Made by a program: the position numbers and the translations under genes
Shown here: positions 16,085-25,770 of the stretch, in pieces
Layout: each line of letters begins with the position of its first letter
Numbering within the stretch: the stretch's first letter is position 1
Origin: Bacteroidota bacterium
GTDB taxonomy: Bacteria; Bacteroidota; Bacteroidia; Sphingobacteriales; Sphingobacteriaceae
Direction: 5' to 3'
DNA: 34,371 nucleotides
NCBI GenBank assembly: GCA_013286325.1
Contig: JABDFZ010000024.1
Coordinates: 1-34,371 of the forward strand
The notes under the pieces: model-generated
What the model was told of the DNA's origin: nothing
What the model saw: only the letters and a program-made list of their open reading frames with translations
The model's database searches: none

Positions 16085-16146
16085 ATCCTGCCTATCCTTA
16101 AAATCCCATAAATCGTGTAAATTCGCGGCTGTAAACATCATACATA

Positions 16147-19100
16147 ATGAAAGTCATTTACACTACCCTCCTGTTTTTATCTCTGTCTGTTTGCTTATAT
16201 GCCCAAAAATGGAACGTGGAGAACCCTCCCGGCCCTCAAAAGAAAGTAACTATTACAACTGACGAAGGCACATGGATGAACCTGGATGTAAGTCCTGACG
16301 GCAAAACCATTGTTTTTGATTTGTTAGGTGATATTTACAGCATACCTGTTGCAGGTGGTAAGGCAACCTTACTTGCTGGTGGTAAAGCATGGGAAGTGCA
16401 GCCGCGCTTTAGTCCTGATGGTAAATCAATTTCCTATACCAGCGATAAGGACGGTGGGGATAATATTTGGATAATGAATAGTGATGGCAGTAATAAACAT
16501 GCCATTACGAAGGAAAATTTCAGATTATTAAATAATGCATCATGGACTCCAGACGGGCAATTTTTAGTAGCACGTAAACATTTTACTGCAACCCGTTCAC
16601 TTGGTGCAGGCGAAATGTGGCTATATCACAAAACCGGTGGAGACGGTATACAACTCACCAAACGTAAAAACGATCAGCAGGATGCAGGCGAGCCTATAGT
16701 TTCGCCGGATGGTAAATATATTTACTGGAGTGAGGATGTTACCCCGGGTCCTGATTTTCAGTATAATAAAGACCCCAACAAAGGCATTTATGCTATATTA
16801 AGGCTAAATCGCCAAACAGGGAATATTGAAACCGTAACTGGTGGCCCGGGTGGTGCTTGCCGTCCTCAAATATCGCCTGACGGAAAACTGATGGCGTTTG
16901 TGAAACGGGTAAGGCTAAAATCGGTATTGTTTATCCATAATTTAAATACAGGTGAAGAATGGCCGGTTTATGATGGCCTGTCTCACGATCAACAGGAAAC
17001 ATGGGCGGTTTTTGGTGTATATCCAAATTTTAACTGGACGCCTGATAATAATAACCTCATCTTTTATGCAAAGGGTAAAATATGGAAACTGGACATAACC
17101 TCGCTTAATGCAGTTCAAATTCCATTCGAGGTTACTTCGCAGCAAAGCATAACCGATGCACTCCATTTTCAGCAAAAGGTTTTTCAGGATGAATTTACAG
17201 CTAAAATGATCCGGCAGTTAACCACCTCTCCCGATGGAAAAGTAGTTGCATTTAATGCCGCAGGCTATATCTATACCAAAGGCTTACCGGATGGAAAACC
17301 AACAAGAATAACTGCTACTACCGATTTTGAATATGAGCCAGCCTTTAGCCCTGATGGTAAATCTCTGGTATATGTTGACTGGACTGACGAATTAAAATCA
17401 TCTATCAATAAAATAGACCTTACTACCTGCCAGGTAACGCGCCTTACCGCCGAGAAGGGTTACTACTACTCTCCAAAGTTTTCAAACAAGGGAGATAAAA
17501 TAATTTACAGAAAGGGAGAAGGGAATGAAACATCAGGATTTGCCTTTGGTAAAAATCCGGGTATATATAGTATTTCTGTTAATGGAGGCACTCCCAGGAT
17601 GATAATTGATAATGGTATATATCCCCAATACTCTCAGGATGACTCAAAAATATATTACCAAAGCTATGAAAGTGATAAAAAAGCCTACAAGGTAATGGAT
17701 ACCACTGGTGCAAATCAGCAAACTTTGTACACTTCCAAATACGCTACACAATTTAACCCAAGTCCCGATGGTAAATGGATGGCGTTTACCGAACTGTATA
17801 ATTGTTACATTACTCCAATGATCTATACCGGCAGTGCGCAGGAACTTTCGGCTGCTAATAAGGCTATTCCGTTAAATAAGCTTACCCGTGATGCCGGTAC
17901 TTACCTGCATTGGAGCAAAGACAGCCAGAAATTAATGTGGACGCTTGGGCCAAGATATTTTGTAAGGGACATCCGTAACGCGTTCCCGTTTGTGGATGGT
18001 GGTACAGATAAAACCCCGGCAATTGATACCGTTGGAATTGACATCAACCTTAAACTAAAAACTGATGTGCCAACCGGAGTAATTGTATTTAAAAATGCAA
18101 GAATAATTACCATGAAGGGCGATGAAGTGATAGAGAAAGGCACAATCATCATCAACCAGAACAAAATTACAGCTATTGGAAAATCAGATGCGATAGCTGT
18201 ACCTGATAGTGCAAAAGTTTATGATCTTTCCGGAAAAACTATTATGCCTGGTATAGTTGATGTGCACGGACACCTTGGTACCAGTCCTGATGGCATCTCG
18301 CCGCAACAGGATTGGCGTTACTATGCCAACCTGGCCTATGGGGTAACTACGGCACATGATCCATCGAGCAACACAGAAATGGTTTTCAGCCAGTCGGAAA
18401 TGCTAAAGGCAGGGAATATGGTTGGGCCGAGGATCTACTCTACCGGTACTATATTATATGGGGCCGATGGTGATTTTAAAGCAGTAATAAATAGCCTTGA
18501 CGATGCTATTTCCAACATCCGCAGGCTAAAAGCGGTTGGCGCATTTTCGGTGAAAAGCTATAACCAACCCCGCCGCGAACAACGCCAGCAGGTAATTGAA
18601 GCGGCACGCCAACTGCAAATGGAAGTTGTACCTGAAGGCGGCTCTACTTTTTTTACTAATATGAACATGATACTGGATGGGCATACGGGTATTGAACATA
18701 ATATACCGGTTTGGCCGGTTTATAAAGATGTAAAGACTTTATGGAACAGCAGCAAAACGGGATATACCCCAACCCTGATAGTATGTTATGGCACCCAGTT
18801 TGGCGAAAACTTTTGGTATGACCGCACCGAAGTTTGGAAAAACGATCATTTGCTAAGCTTTACGCCACAGGGAATTGTTGATGCCAGGTCAAGGCGCAGA
18901 AGTACTTCTGAATATGGCGACTATGGCCATATTGAAGTGTCTAAGTATGTGAAACAGATTGCAGATGGCGGCACTAAGGTAAACCTGGGCTCGCACGGAC
19001 AGTTACAGGGCCTTGGCGCACATTGGGAGCTTTGGATGCTTACACAAGGCGGCATGACCCCAATGCAGGCCATACGCTGTGCTACTATGAATGGCGCCTC

Positions 19101-19380
19101 CTATTTGGGAATGGATAAAGAAATTGGCTCATTAGAGTTGGGCAAGCTTGCGGATATGATTGTTTTAAATGATAACCCGCTTGATGACATCCGTAACAGT
19201 GATAAAATTAAATATGTAATGGTGAATGGCCGCTTATACGATGCCGATTCTATGAATGAGATAGGCAACCGTGAGAAACCAAGATTACGTTTTTGGTGGC
19301 AGCTAAACCGTGGTGAAATATCAAACCTTCCTGTCGGAAATACAGAAACCTATCAGTTTACCACGCAGGACGGGGATTGA
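16147..19380 (+). CDS. Secreted TolB-like propeller plus amidohydrolase fusion protein
   Basis: The 1077-residue protein has a Sec signal peptide (MKVIYTTLLFLSLSVCLYA). An N-terminal beta-propeller follows (about residues 40-600), built from repeats containing SPDGK (several copies, e.g. VSPDGKTIVF, FSPDGKSISY, ISPDGKLMAF). The C-terminal half is an amidohydrolase: leading sheet GTIIINQNKITAIGKS, the first metal-ligand pair HGH (His707, His709) in GIVDVHGHLG, HDPSS, GHTGIEHN, LGSHGQLQGLGAHWELWM and the closing GKLADMIVLNDNPLDD. The substrate is unknown; such fusions are common in Bacteroidota and are suggested to be periplasmic or surface hydrolases. It lies directly after the toxin-antitoxin pair and is probably transcribed separately. 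Confidence 0.88.
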   Translation: MKVIYTTLLFLSLSVCLYAQKWNVENPPGPQKKVTITTDEGTWMNLDVSPDGKTIVFDLLGDIYSIPVAGGKATLLAGGKAWEVQPRFSPDGKSISYTSDKDGGDNIWIMNSDGSNKHAITKENFRLLNNASWTPDGQFLVARKHFTATRSLGAGEMWLYHKTGGDGIQLTKRKNDQQDAGEPIVSPDGKYIYWSEDVTPGPDFQYNKDPNKGIYAILRLNRQTGNIETVTGGPGGACRPQISPDGKLMAFVKRVRLKSVLFIHNLNTGEEWPVYDGLSHDQQETWAVFGVYPNFNWTPDNNNLIFYAKGKIWKLDITSLNAVQIPFEVTSQQSITDALHFQQKVFQDEFTAKMIRQLTTSPDGKVVAFNAAGYIYTKGLPDGKPTRITATTDFEYEPAFSPDGKSLVYVDWTDELKSSINKIDLTTCQVTRLTAEKGYYYSPKFSNKGDKIIYRKGEGNETSGFAFGKNPGIYSISVNGGTPRMIIDNGIYPQYSQDDSKIYYQSYESDKKAYKVMDTTGANQQTLYTSKYATQFNPSPDGKWMAFTELYNCYITPMIYTGSAQELSAANKAIPLNKLTRDAGTYLHWSKDSQKLMWTLGPRYFVRDIRNAFPFVDGGTDKTPAIDTVGIDINLKLKTDVPTGVIVFKNARIITMKGDEVIEKGTIIINQNKITAIGKSDAIAVPDSAKVYDLSGKTIMPGIVDVHGHLGTSPDGISPQQDWRYYANLAYGVTTAHDPSSNTEMVFSQSEMLKAGNMVGPRIYSTGTILYGADGDFKAVINSLDDAISNIRRLKAVGAFSVKSYNQPRREQRQQVIEAARQLQMEVVPEGGSTFFTNMNMILDGHTGIEHNIPVWPVYKDVKTLWNSSKTGYTPTLIVCYGTQFGENFWYDRTEVWKNDHLLSFTPQGIVDARSRRRSTSEYGDYGHIEVSKYVKQIADGGTKVNLGSHGQLQGLGAHWELWMLTQGGMTPMQAIRCATMNGASYLGMDKEIGSLELGKLADMIVLNDNPLDDIRNSDKIKYVMVNGRLYDADSMNEIGNREKPRLRFWWQLNRGEISNLPVGNTETYQFTTQDGD

Positions 19381-19518
19381 TGTGCGGATTGAATTTAATG
19401 CGGAGTGCGGAATGGCTATTGCGGAATGTTTTAGTGAATAGTTAAAACAACAATAGCCATCTGCACAACATCTGTGTTATTTGCTCAATCAGCTAACATC
19501 AGTGATCAGTTTTTCAGA
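19381..19518. other. Intergenic gap with short degenerate repeats
   Basis: The gap between the convergent amidohydrolase and esterase genes contains a repeated phrase TGCGGA(A/G)TG at about 19381-19430. A weak terminator is possible but no clear hairpin plus T-run was found. Confidence 0.35.
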
Positions 19519-20655
19519 CTACTTCATCAACCATTCATAAAACGCAGGAAAATCTCCATTCCATTGCTTTTCGTTATGGCTGGCGCCTTTTATAAGTACT
19601 ATGGGGGCGTTACCTTCTTTTTTAACTTTGTTTTTTATTATATCAGCCATTTTTTTCATGTCGGTTACCATGTCTTCGCTTTCGGCATCACCGCAAACAA
19701 AGTAGAATCGAGAGGTGGCAGGTATTTTTTTTTGTTGGGCAAGCTGATAAATTTCAGGCGCTATCCAAAATGCCGGGGAAAATATACCCGCATTACCAAA
19801 TACATCAGGATATTTTAATGCGGCATACATTGATATCAGCCCACCCATTGAGCTTCCTGCAATGGTTGTATTAACCGGGTCTGTTTTGGTACGGTAGTGA
19901 CTGTCGATGTAGGGTTTAAGGGTCTTTACCATAAATTCAATATAATCATCTCCCCTGCCTTTTCCATATTTTGAGTTATAGGGATCATATTCGGTTATCC
20001 GGTAATCTCCTCCGTGATCAATACCCACAACAATACATTCTTTTTGCCCGGTAAGCTTATCCAATATTTCATCAATGCCCCACTCACCATAGCCTGATGT
20101 ATAGCTGTCAAATAAATTTTGCCCGTCGTGCATATAAATTACCGGAAATTTTCTTTTTGAAGATTGATAATCCACAGGCAGATATATCCATACCCTCCGT
20201 TGCCTGTTAAGCTGTGGAATGTCAAATTTTTCGCTTATAATATGTACCTGGGCGCTTGCAGTATGCACTTTTTGTTCGGCAGCAAAATTATCCTGCCAAC
20301 CTTCAACATTAATCATTATTGTGCTATCATTTAAAACGGTAAAGTTGCGGTTATCAACAGACTTGCCAAACTTGTTACACTCAACAGTTTGCCAACTCCC
20401 CCGGGTCACTTTAAAGTGGTAAATTCCCTTTGACAGATCTTTTAAAAGTCTATACTCACCTGTCTGGTCTGGCTGCAATTCCCAGGCTTTATCAGCAGGG
20501 TTCCAATTGTTAAAATCGCCGGCTAAAAAAAGGTGTTCACCAGGGGTTTTAAAGTGGGCGATATTATCCGTTTTAAAGGCTATTTTTTGCTGCCCAATTA
20601 ACAAAAAACTTTGGCTCAAAAGCAAAAACGCGCAGAAAATTTTTTTTTTCTTCAT
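19519..20655 (-). CDS. Secreted esterase with N-terminal starch/glycogen-binding-type domain
   Basis: The 378-residue protein has a signal peptide (MKKKKIFCAFLLLSQSFLLIG, cleavage near GQ). Residues about 25-120 (FLAGDFNNWNPADKAWEL and GIYHFKV) look like the isoamylase-N/CBM48 type beta-sandwich. Residues about 140-378 form an alpha/beta-hydrolase esterase (esterase D/IroE-like) with nucleophile Ser269 in GSSMGG and probable His360 in GASHNEKQ; Asp323 in CGDAES may be the acid. It likely removes acyl groups from a glucan or other carbohydrate-linked ester in the periplasm. It is divergent from susC with a palindromic operator-like site 24 bases before its start, suggesting co-regulation with glucan uptake. 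Substrate unproven. Confidence 0.85.
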   Translation of the reverse strand: MKKKKIFCAFLLLSQSFLLIGQQKIAFKTDNIAHFKTPGEHLFLAGDFNNWNPADKAWELQPDQTGEYRLLKDLSKGIYHFKVTRGSWQTVECNKFGKSVDNRNFTVLNDSTIMINVEGWQDNFAAEQKVHTASAQVHIISEKFDIPQLNRQRRVWIYLPVDYQSSKRKFPVIYMHDGQNLFDSYTSGYGEWGIDEILDKLTGQKECIVVGIDHGGDYRITEYDPYNSKYGKGRGDDYIEFMVKTLKPYIDSHYRTKTDPVNTTIAGSSMGGLISMYAALKYPDVFGNAGIFSPAFWIAPEIYQLAQQKKIPATSRFYFVCGDAESEDMVTDMKKMADIIKNKVKKEGNAPIVLIKGASHNEKQWNGDFPAFYEWLMK

Positions 20656-21000
20656 TATTAAATGTATTTTAAACAGTTATTTTCCGGGAACGTTCCCGGA
20701 AAATGGTTACGTAAAAGTAAAATCATCAATTGTGTAATTTTTACACATTGAAAAAATTAAAAGTTCGTTTTTTGCAAAATTACAGGCAAAAGCTTGAATT
20801 TTTCTTTAAAAAAACATATCAATTTAATATTTCCTTAAAGTTAATTTCAGTCAATTAAGCCTCATTAAAATTATCTTTTATATAATATTTGCTTTTATTA
20901 CTTCTAAGTGTAAATTAGTCACACGCTGTATCAGCAAAAATAACAAACCAATTGTACCCGGCATAAAAAGCCCTATTTTAATTTAAAAACTAAAAAGTAT
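20656..21000. promoter_or_regulatory. Divergent esterase/susC intergenic region with 26-bp palindrome
   Basis: A perfect palindrome with core GGGAACGTTCCC spans 20679-20704. The AACGTT centre is typical of LacI/GalR-family operators. A second stem, TGTGTAA-TTT-TTACACA, lies at 20731-20747. Upstream of susC, AATATTTG at about 20885-20892 is one mismatch from the TAnnTTTG -7 element, giving a leader of roughly 100 bases. The palindrome is 24 bases before the esterase start but about 296 bases before susC, so it most directly controls the esterase, with susC possibly through looping or a second site. I saw no reading frame of note in this gap. Confidence 0.55.
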
Positions 21001-24000
21001 ATGAGAAAAAATTACTCAAAAAAGTATGTACTCCTATGCGCATTTCTGATGATCTCGGTTATTGCATTTGCGCAAACAGGCGGCATAAAAGGTAAGGTGG
21101 TAGACGAAACCAATCTTCCCTTACCAGGATCAGCTGTTAGCATTGATGGCACCACCACAGGCGCAACCGCTGATGTTAATGGCAATTATACTATTACCGG
21201 CTTAAAACCTGGAAATTATTCAATCACAGCAAGATTTTTAGGTTATGTTGTCTTTCAAAAAACTGTAACAGTAGGAAATTCCGTAGTTACAGTTGATTTT
21301 GCTTTAAAACCGCAAAACACAAACTTGAACGAAGTGGTAGTTGTTGGATATGGCACCCAGAAAAGCAAAGACCTGACAGGATCAATTGCGACAGTTTCGT
21401 CAAAGGATTTTAACCAGGGAGCTATAACTACACCCGAGCAATTAATACAGGGCAAAGTAGCAGGTGTATCCATTATATCAAACAGCGGCGCGCCGGGAGC
21501 AGGAAGCACTATCCGTATTCGCGGCGGAGCTTCTCTATCAGGAAGCAATGATCCGCTTATTGTAGTTGATGGTGTGCCATTAAGCAATGACATGATTTCA
21601 GGCGCTGCCAACCCGCTTGATCTGATCAATCCAAATGATATTGAAAGCTTCTCCATATTAAAAGATGCCTCATCTGCGGCTATTTATGGTAACAGGGCAT
21701 CAAATGGTGTAATATTGATCACTACTAAAAAAGGCAAGGCTGGTCCACCTGTTATTAATTTCAGCACACAGCTTTCTGTATCCAAACTTCCAAAAGAAGC
21801 CCCGGTACTTTCAGCAGATCAGTTTCGTGCGTACATAAATGCAAATGATACTACTTCTACAGGCAAATACAAAGGCCTGATGGGTAACGCCAGTACCGAC
21901 TGGCAAAAGCAAATTTATCAGACTGCTATAAGTACTGATGATAATGTAAGTATCTCGGGTACTAAAGGTAATTTACCTTATCGTGTTTCCGTGGGCTATA
22001 CTGATCAGAACGGTATATTGAAAACAACCTCGATGCAGAGATATACCGGCGCTATAAATCTTAGCCCAAGCTTGTTTACTGATCATTTAAAGATCAACTT
22101 CAATTTTAAAGGAGCTGAAGTTAAACAAAGATTTGCAGGTAATGGCGGTTCAATTACTGAAAATGGTATTATTGGATCTGCAGTAAACTTTAACCCTACT
22201 GTACCTGTTACATCGACCGACTCTAAATTTGCCCCTTATGGAGGATACTGGCAATGGACAGATGCAAATTCCATTCCAAGCGGACTTAAAGGACTGGCGC
22301 CAATTAACCCGGTATCCCTGCTTGACCAGAATAATAACAGAAGCACCGTATACAGAGCCATTGCAAGTTTGGCTTTAGATTATAAATTCCATTTCCTGCC
22401 CGACCTGCATGCTAATGTAAATTTATCTTATGATGGTGCAAAAGGCACAGGATCAGATATGATACCTACAAATGCAGCAAGCAGTTTTGATATTTTACAG
22501 GATGGCACCTACCATAGCGGTAACAACAGCAGGTACAAATCAACAAATGAAAACAAGCTTTTTGAAGGATTCTTTAGCTATTTTAAAGATATTAAAAGCA
22601 TAAAGAGTCATTTTGATGCTGTAGCCGGTTATTCATGGCAGGATTTTAAAGATATCAGCTATAGCTATTTAAGCTATTTTGGTGATGGCACAGTTATTAA
22701 CGGATCAAAATTCAATTACCCTTATACTATAAATGAATATCAGCTAACTTCTGTATATGGAAGGTTGAACTATAATTATGATCAGAAATATTATTTAACC
22801 GCTAGTTTGCGTAGTGATATTTCAACCCGTTTTGCCCCGGGTATCCGCACAGGTAATTTCCCTGCGGTTGCTTTGGCTTGGAAAATAAATAATGAAGATT
22901 TTCTTAAAGGTAACAATACCCTATCAACCCTTAAATTACGCCTTGAATATGGCCAGACTGGTAACCAGGAAGGTATTGGAGACTATGAATATTTGTCAAG
23001 TTACAGTTTAAGTAATAACACTGCACAATATCAGTTAGGAAACCAGTTTTATCAGTTATACCGCCCAGGTGCTTATTATTTTGGCAGAACATGGGAAAGA
23101 ACTGCAACAAGCAATGCAGGTTTTGATTATGGTTTTTTAAATGATCGTATTACTGGTTCGATAGATTATTATTACAGAAAGACAAGCAAGCTGTTAGCAC
23201 AAATCAATCAACCTGCGGGAACTAATTTCTCAAATTCAATTGTAGGTAATGTTGGTGATATGACCGATCAGGGTGTCGAGTTTAACATAACCGGAAAGCT
23301 AATTGACAAACAGAACATTGGATGGACAGCGGGCTTTAATGCTACTTTTAACAAAAATAAAATAACAAATTTAACTGCTATTCCAAGCCCTGATTTCCCT
23401 GGTCTTCAGGTTGGCGGTATAGCTGGTGGCACTGGTAATTTTATAGAAATAAACCAGCCAGGATATGCCCGCAATACTTTTTACGATTATCAGCAGGTTT
23501 ATGGTGCTAACGGTAAACCGATTGACGGTGTATTTGTTGACCAAAACGGCGATGGTATAATAAATGATAAAGACAGACTCCATGACCACAGCCCTGAACC
23601 TAAAGCATACCTTGGCTTAAATTCTGATTTCAGGTATCAAAAATGGAATATTGGCTTTGTTGCCCGTGCCAGCCTTGGTAACTACGCTTATAATAACGTA
23701 GCTTCTTCTACAGGTGTACAACGTAACTTTATAAACCCGATTGGGATAATCAATAACGGTTCGAATAGTGTATTAACAAGCGGGCTTACCGGAAATAGTG
23801 ATAAAGATGTATTATCAGATTATTATGTTCAAAATGCTTCTTTCCTTCGTATGGATAACGTGCACGTTGGCTATAACTTCGGTAAAGTATTTAACGGTGC
23901 AGGTGATTTAAAAGTAAGTGCAAACGTTCAGAATGTATTTATCATTACTCAGTACAAAGGTATAGACCCTGAAATATCAGGCAACGGATTGGATAATAAT

Positions 24001-24054
24001 TTTTATCCACGCCCAAGGACATATGTGTTAGGCTTAAACCTGGCAGTAAAGTAA
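21001..24054 (+). CDS. SusC/RagA-family TonB-dependent outer-membrane transporter
   Basis: This is the outer-membrane pore that imports oligosaccharides by TonB energy. The 1017-residue protein has a signal peptide (about residues 1-25, ending IAFAQ). A carboxypeptidase-regulatory-like domain follows (GGIKGKVVDETNLPLPGSAV ... GNYTITGLKPGNYSI), then the SusC linker NEVVVVGYGTQKSKDLTGSI that begins the plug, and plug motifs (IRIRGGASLSG, PLIVVDGVPL, GVILITTKKG). A large 22-strand-type beta-barrel ends in YVLGLNLAVK with a terminal strand. Length is normal. The gene starts an operon with SusD-like and SusE-like genes. The substrate is probably a starch/maltodextrin-type glucan, judged from the SusE partner and the esterase domain. 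Confidence 0.95.
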   Translation: MRKNYSKKYVLLCAFLMISVIAFAQTGGIKGKVVDETNLPLPGSAVSIDGTTTGATADVNGNYTITGLKPGNYSITARFLGYVVFQKTVTVGNSVVTVDFALKPQNTNLNEVVVVGYGTQKSKDLTGSIATVSSKDFNQGAITTPEQLIQGKVAGVSIISNSGAPGAGSTIRIRGGASLSGSNDPLIVVDGVPLSNDMISGAANPLDLINPNDIESFSILKDASSAAIYGNRASNGVILITTKKGKAGPPVINFSTQLSVSKLPKEAPVLSADQFRAYINANDTTSTGKYKGLMGNASTDWQKQIYQTAISTDDNVSISGTKGNLPYRVSVGYTDQNGILKTTSMQRYTGAINLSPSLFTDHLKINFNFKGAEVKQRFAGNGGSITENGIIGSAVNFNPTVPVTSTDSKFAPYGGYWQWTDANSIPSGLKGLAPINPVSLLDQNNNRSTVYRAIASLALDYKFHFLPDLHANVNLSYDGAKGTGSDMIPTNAASSFDILQDGTYHSGNNSRYKSTNENKLFEGFFSYFKDIKSIKSHFDAVAGYSWQDFKDISYSYLSYFGDGTVINGSKFNYPYTINEYQLTSVYGRLNYNYDQKYYLTASLRSDISTRFAPGIRTGNFPAVALAWKINNEDFLKGNNTLSTLKLRLEYGQTGNQEGIGDYEYLSSYSLSNNTAQYQLGNQFYQLYRPGAYYFGRTWERTATSNAGFDYGFLNDRITGSIDYYYRKTSKLLAQINQPAGTNFSNSIVGNVGDMTDQGVEFNITGKLIDKQNIGWTAGFNATFNKNKITNLTAIPSPDFPGLQVGGIAGGTGNFIEINQPGYARNTFYDYQQVYGANGKPIDGVFVDQNGDGIINDKDRLHDHSPEPKAYLGLNSDFRYQKWNIGFVARASLGNYAYNNVASSTGVQRNFINPIGIINNGSNSVLTSGLTGNSDKDVLSDYYVQNASFLRMDNVHVGYNFGKVFNGAGDLKVSANVQNVFIITQYKGIDPEISGNGLDNNFYPRPRTYVLGLNLAVK

Positions 24055-24084
24055 TTTGAAATTGATATTGTAAAAGAAATTAAT

Positions 24085-25698
24085 ATGAAAAGAAATTCAA
24101 TTAAAATTTTATTAATCACCTGCATTATTTCCAGCGGATTAATATCGTGCAACAAGAATAAAATTCTTGCACCCAACTACCAGGTAACTGGCGGGCAGGT
24201 ATACAGCGACCCTGCCAGTTACAAAGAGTCGTTAGCTAAAGTTTACGGAAGCTATGCTTTAACAGGCAACCAGGGCCCTGCCGGCCAGGGAGACGTTCAG
24301 GGAATTGATGAAGGTACATCTGATTTTTTCAGGTTGCTTTGGTACGCTCAGGAACTGCCTACTGACGAAGCAGTAATAGCTTGGGGAGACCCCGGTGTTC
24401 CCGATTTTCACGCAATGAACTGGTCTTCAAATAATGTGATCCTTACTGGTTTATATTACCGCTCAATGTACCAGATCACATTATGTAATGATTTTATCCG
24501 TCAGTCAACCGATGCGGAAATATCAAAACGTGGTTTTAGCGGCGCTGATGCAACAAATATTCGCCATTACAGTGCCGAAGCTCGTTTTTTACGCGCTTAT
24601 CAGTATTCAGTTTTAATGGATTTATTTGCAAAACCTCCGTTTGTAACAGATGCTAATGCAGTTGGCTCTATAGTTCCACCACAAACAGATCGTAAATCAT
24701 TATTTGCTTATATTGAAAGTGAACTTAAAGCTATTGACCCTTTACTGGTAGCTCCTAAGCAAAATGAATATGGTCGTGCAGATCAGGCAGCGGCCTGGGC
24801 CCTATTGGCACGTATCTATTTAAATGCAAATGTATACACCGGTGCCGACAGATATACTGATGCTATTACTTACTCTAAAAAAGTTATTGGTGCAGGTTAT
24901 TCATTGATAAGCAAATATGATAACCTGATGTTGGCAGACAACAATCTTAACACTAACGAGTTTATCCTGACCATTAATTACGATGGTGCAAAAACACAGG
25001 GCTACGGAGGTACAACTTTCTTAACACACGCTGCCTGCGGCGGTTCAATACCTACTTCACTTTTTGGTGTTGATAGCCAATGGTCTGGTATCAGAACTAC
25101 CAGCAGCCTTGTTAGCCTTTTCCCGGCTAATACTTCAACTGATTTCCCTAACAATGGCAACCCTGATACAAGGGCAGAATTCTGGACAAAAGGGCAAAAT
25201 GAGAATATAAATGATATAACCTCATTTACAGACGGGATTGCGGTTACCAAATTCAGGAATATTAAATCTGATGGCGGCGCACCTTCAACAACAAGCTTTT
25301 CAGATGTTGATATGCCAATATTCCGTTTAGCTGAGCAATATCTTATTTATGCTGAGTCTGTTTTAAGGAATGGTACAGGTGGCGATAAAGCTACTGCATT
25401 AACTTACATTAACAACTTACGCACACGGGCTTATAGCAATACTGCAGCTGGTAATATTACAGACAGTCAGTTAACCTTGCAATTCATCCTTGATGAAAGG
25501 GCCCGTGAATTATTCTGGGAAGGTTTCAGACGTACAGACCTTATCCGTTACGGTTTATTTACAACAGCTACTTATATGTGGCCGTTTAAAGGCGGGGTTA
25601 AAAATGGTGCAAGTGTTGCCGATTTCCGCAACCTGTACCCAATTCCGGATCAGGACCGTGCTACTAATCCGAACTTAAAACAAAACACTGGTTACTAA
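24085..25698 (+). CDS. SusD/RagB-family surface glycan-binding lipoprotein
   Basis: The 537-residue partner of SusC caps the transporter and binds the glycan outside the cell. A lipoprotein signal (MKRNSIKILLITCIISSGLISC, Cys22) is followed by the SusD N-terminal region (YQVTGGQVYSDPASYKESLAKVYGSYALTGNQ), TPR-like helices (YSAEARFLRAYQYSVLMDLF), and the conserved RLAEQYLIYAESVLRNG and ILDERARELFWEGFRRTDLIRYG motifs. It ends in PIPDQDRATNPNLKQNTGY. It starts 30 bases after the susC stop. Confidence 0.95.
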   Translation: MKRNSIKILLITCIISSGLISCNKNKILAPNYQVTGGQVYSDPASYKESLAKVYGSYALTGNQGPAGQGDVQGIDEGTSDFFRLLWYAQELPTDEAVIAWGDPGVPDFHAMNWSSNNVILTGLYYRSMYQITLCNDFIRQSTDAEISKRGFSGADATNIRHYSAEARFLRAYQYSVLMDLFAKPPFVTDANAVGSIVPPQTDRKSLFAYIESELKAIDPLLVAPKQNEYGRADQAAAWALLARIYLNANVYTGADRYTDAITYSKKVIGAGYSLISKYDNLMLADNNLNTNEFILTINYDGAKTQGYGGTTFLTHAACGGSIPTSLFGVDSQWSGIRTTSSLVSLFPANTSTDFPNNGNPDTRAEFWTKGQNENINDITSFTDGIAVTKFRNIKSDGGAPSTTSFSDVDMPIFRLAEQYLIYAESVLRNGTGGDKATALTYINNLRTRAYSNTAAGNITDSQLTLQFILDERARELFWEGFRRTDLIRYGLFTTATYMWPFKGGVKNGASVADFRNLYPIPDQDRATNPNLKQNTGY

Positions 25699-25770
25699 GT
25701 AAAAAACAACTTAAAAATATATAAATCAGACCCTTAACTATTAAGTGTGTTAAATTTAAAAAACATTAAA

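Noticed and set aside
15792..16262. Plus-strand frame at 16008-16262
   Set aside because: It overlaps the toxin and the amidohydrolase signal peptide in another frame and has no family resemblance.
19381..19440. Repeats of TGCGGA(A/G)TG considered as a CRISPR or tandem array
   Set aside because: Units are too short and irregular, with no spacers.
21255..21656. 133-codon minus-strand frame inside susC
   Set aside because: It is antisense to the conserved plug domain and is explained by codon bias of the real gene.
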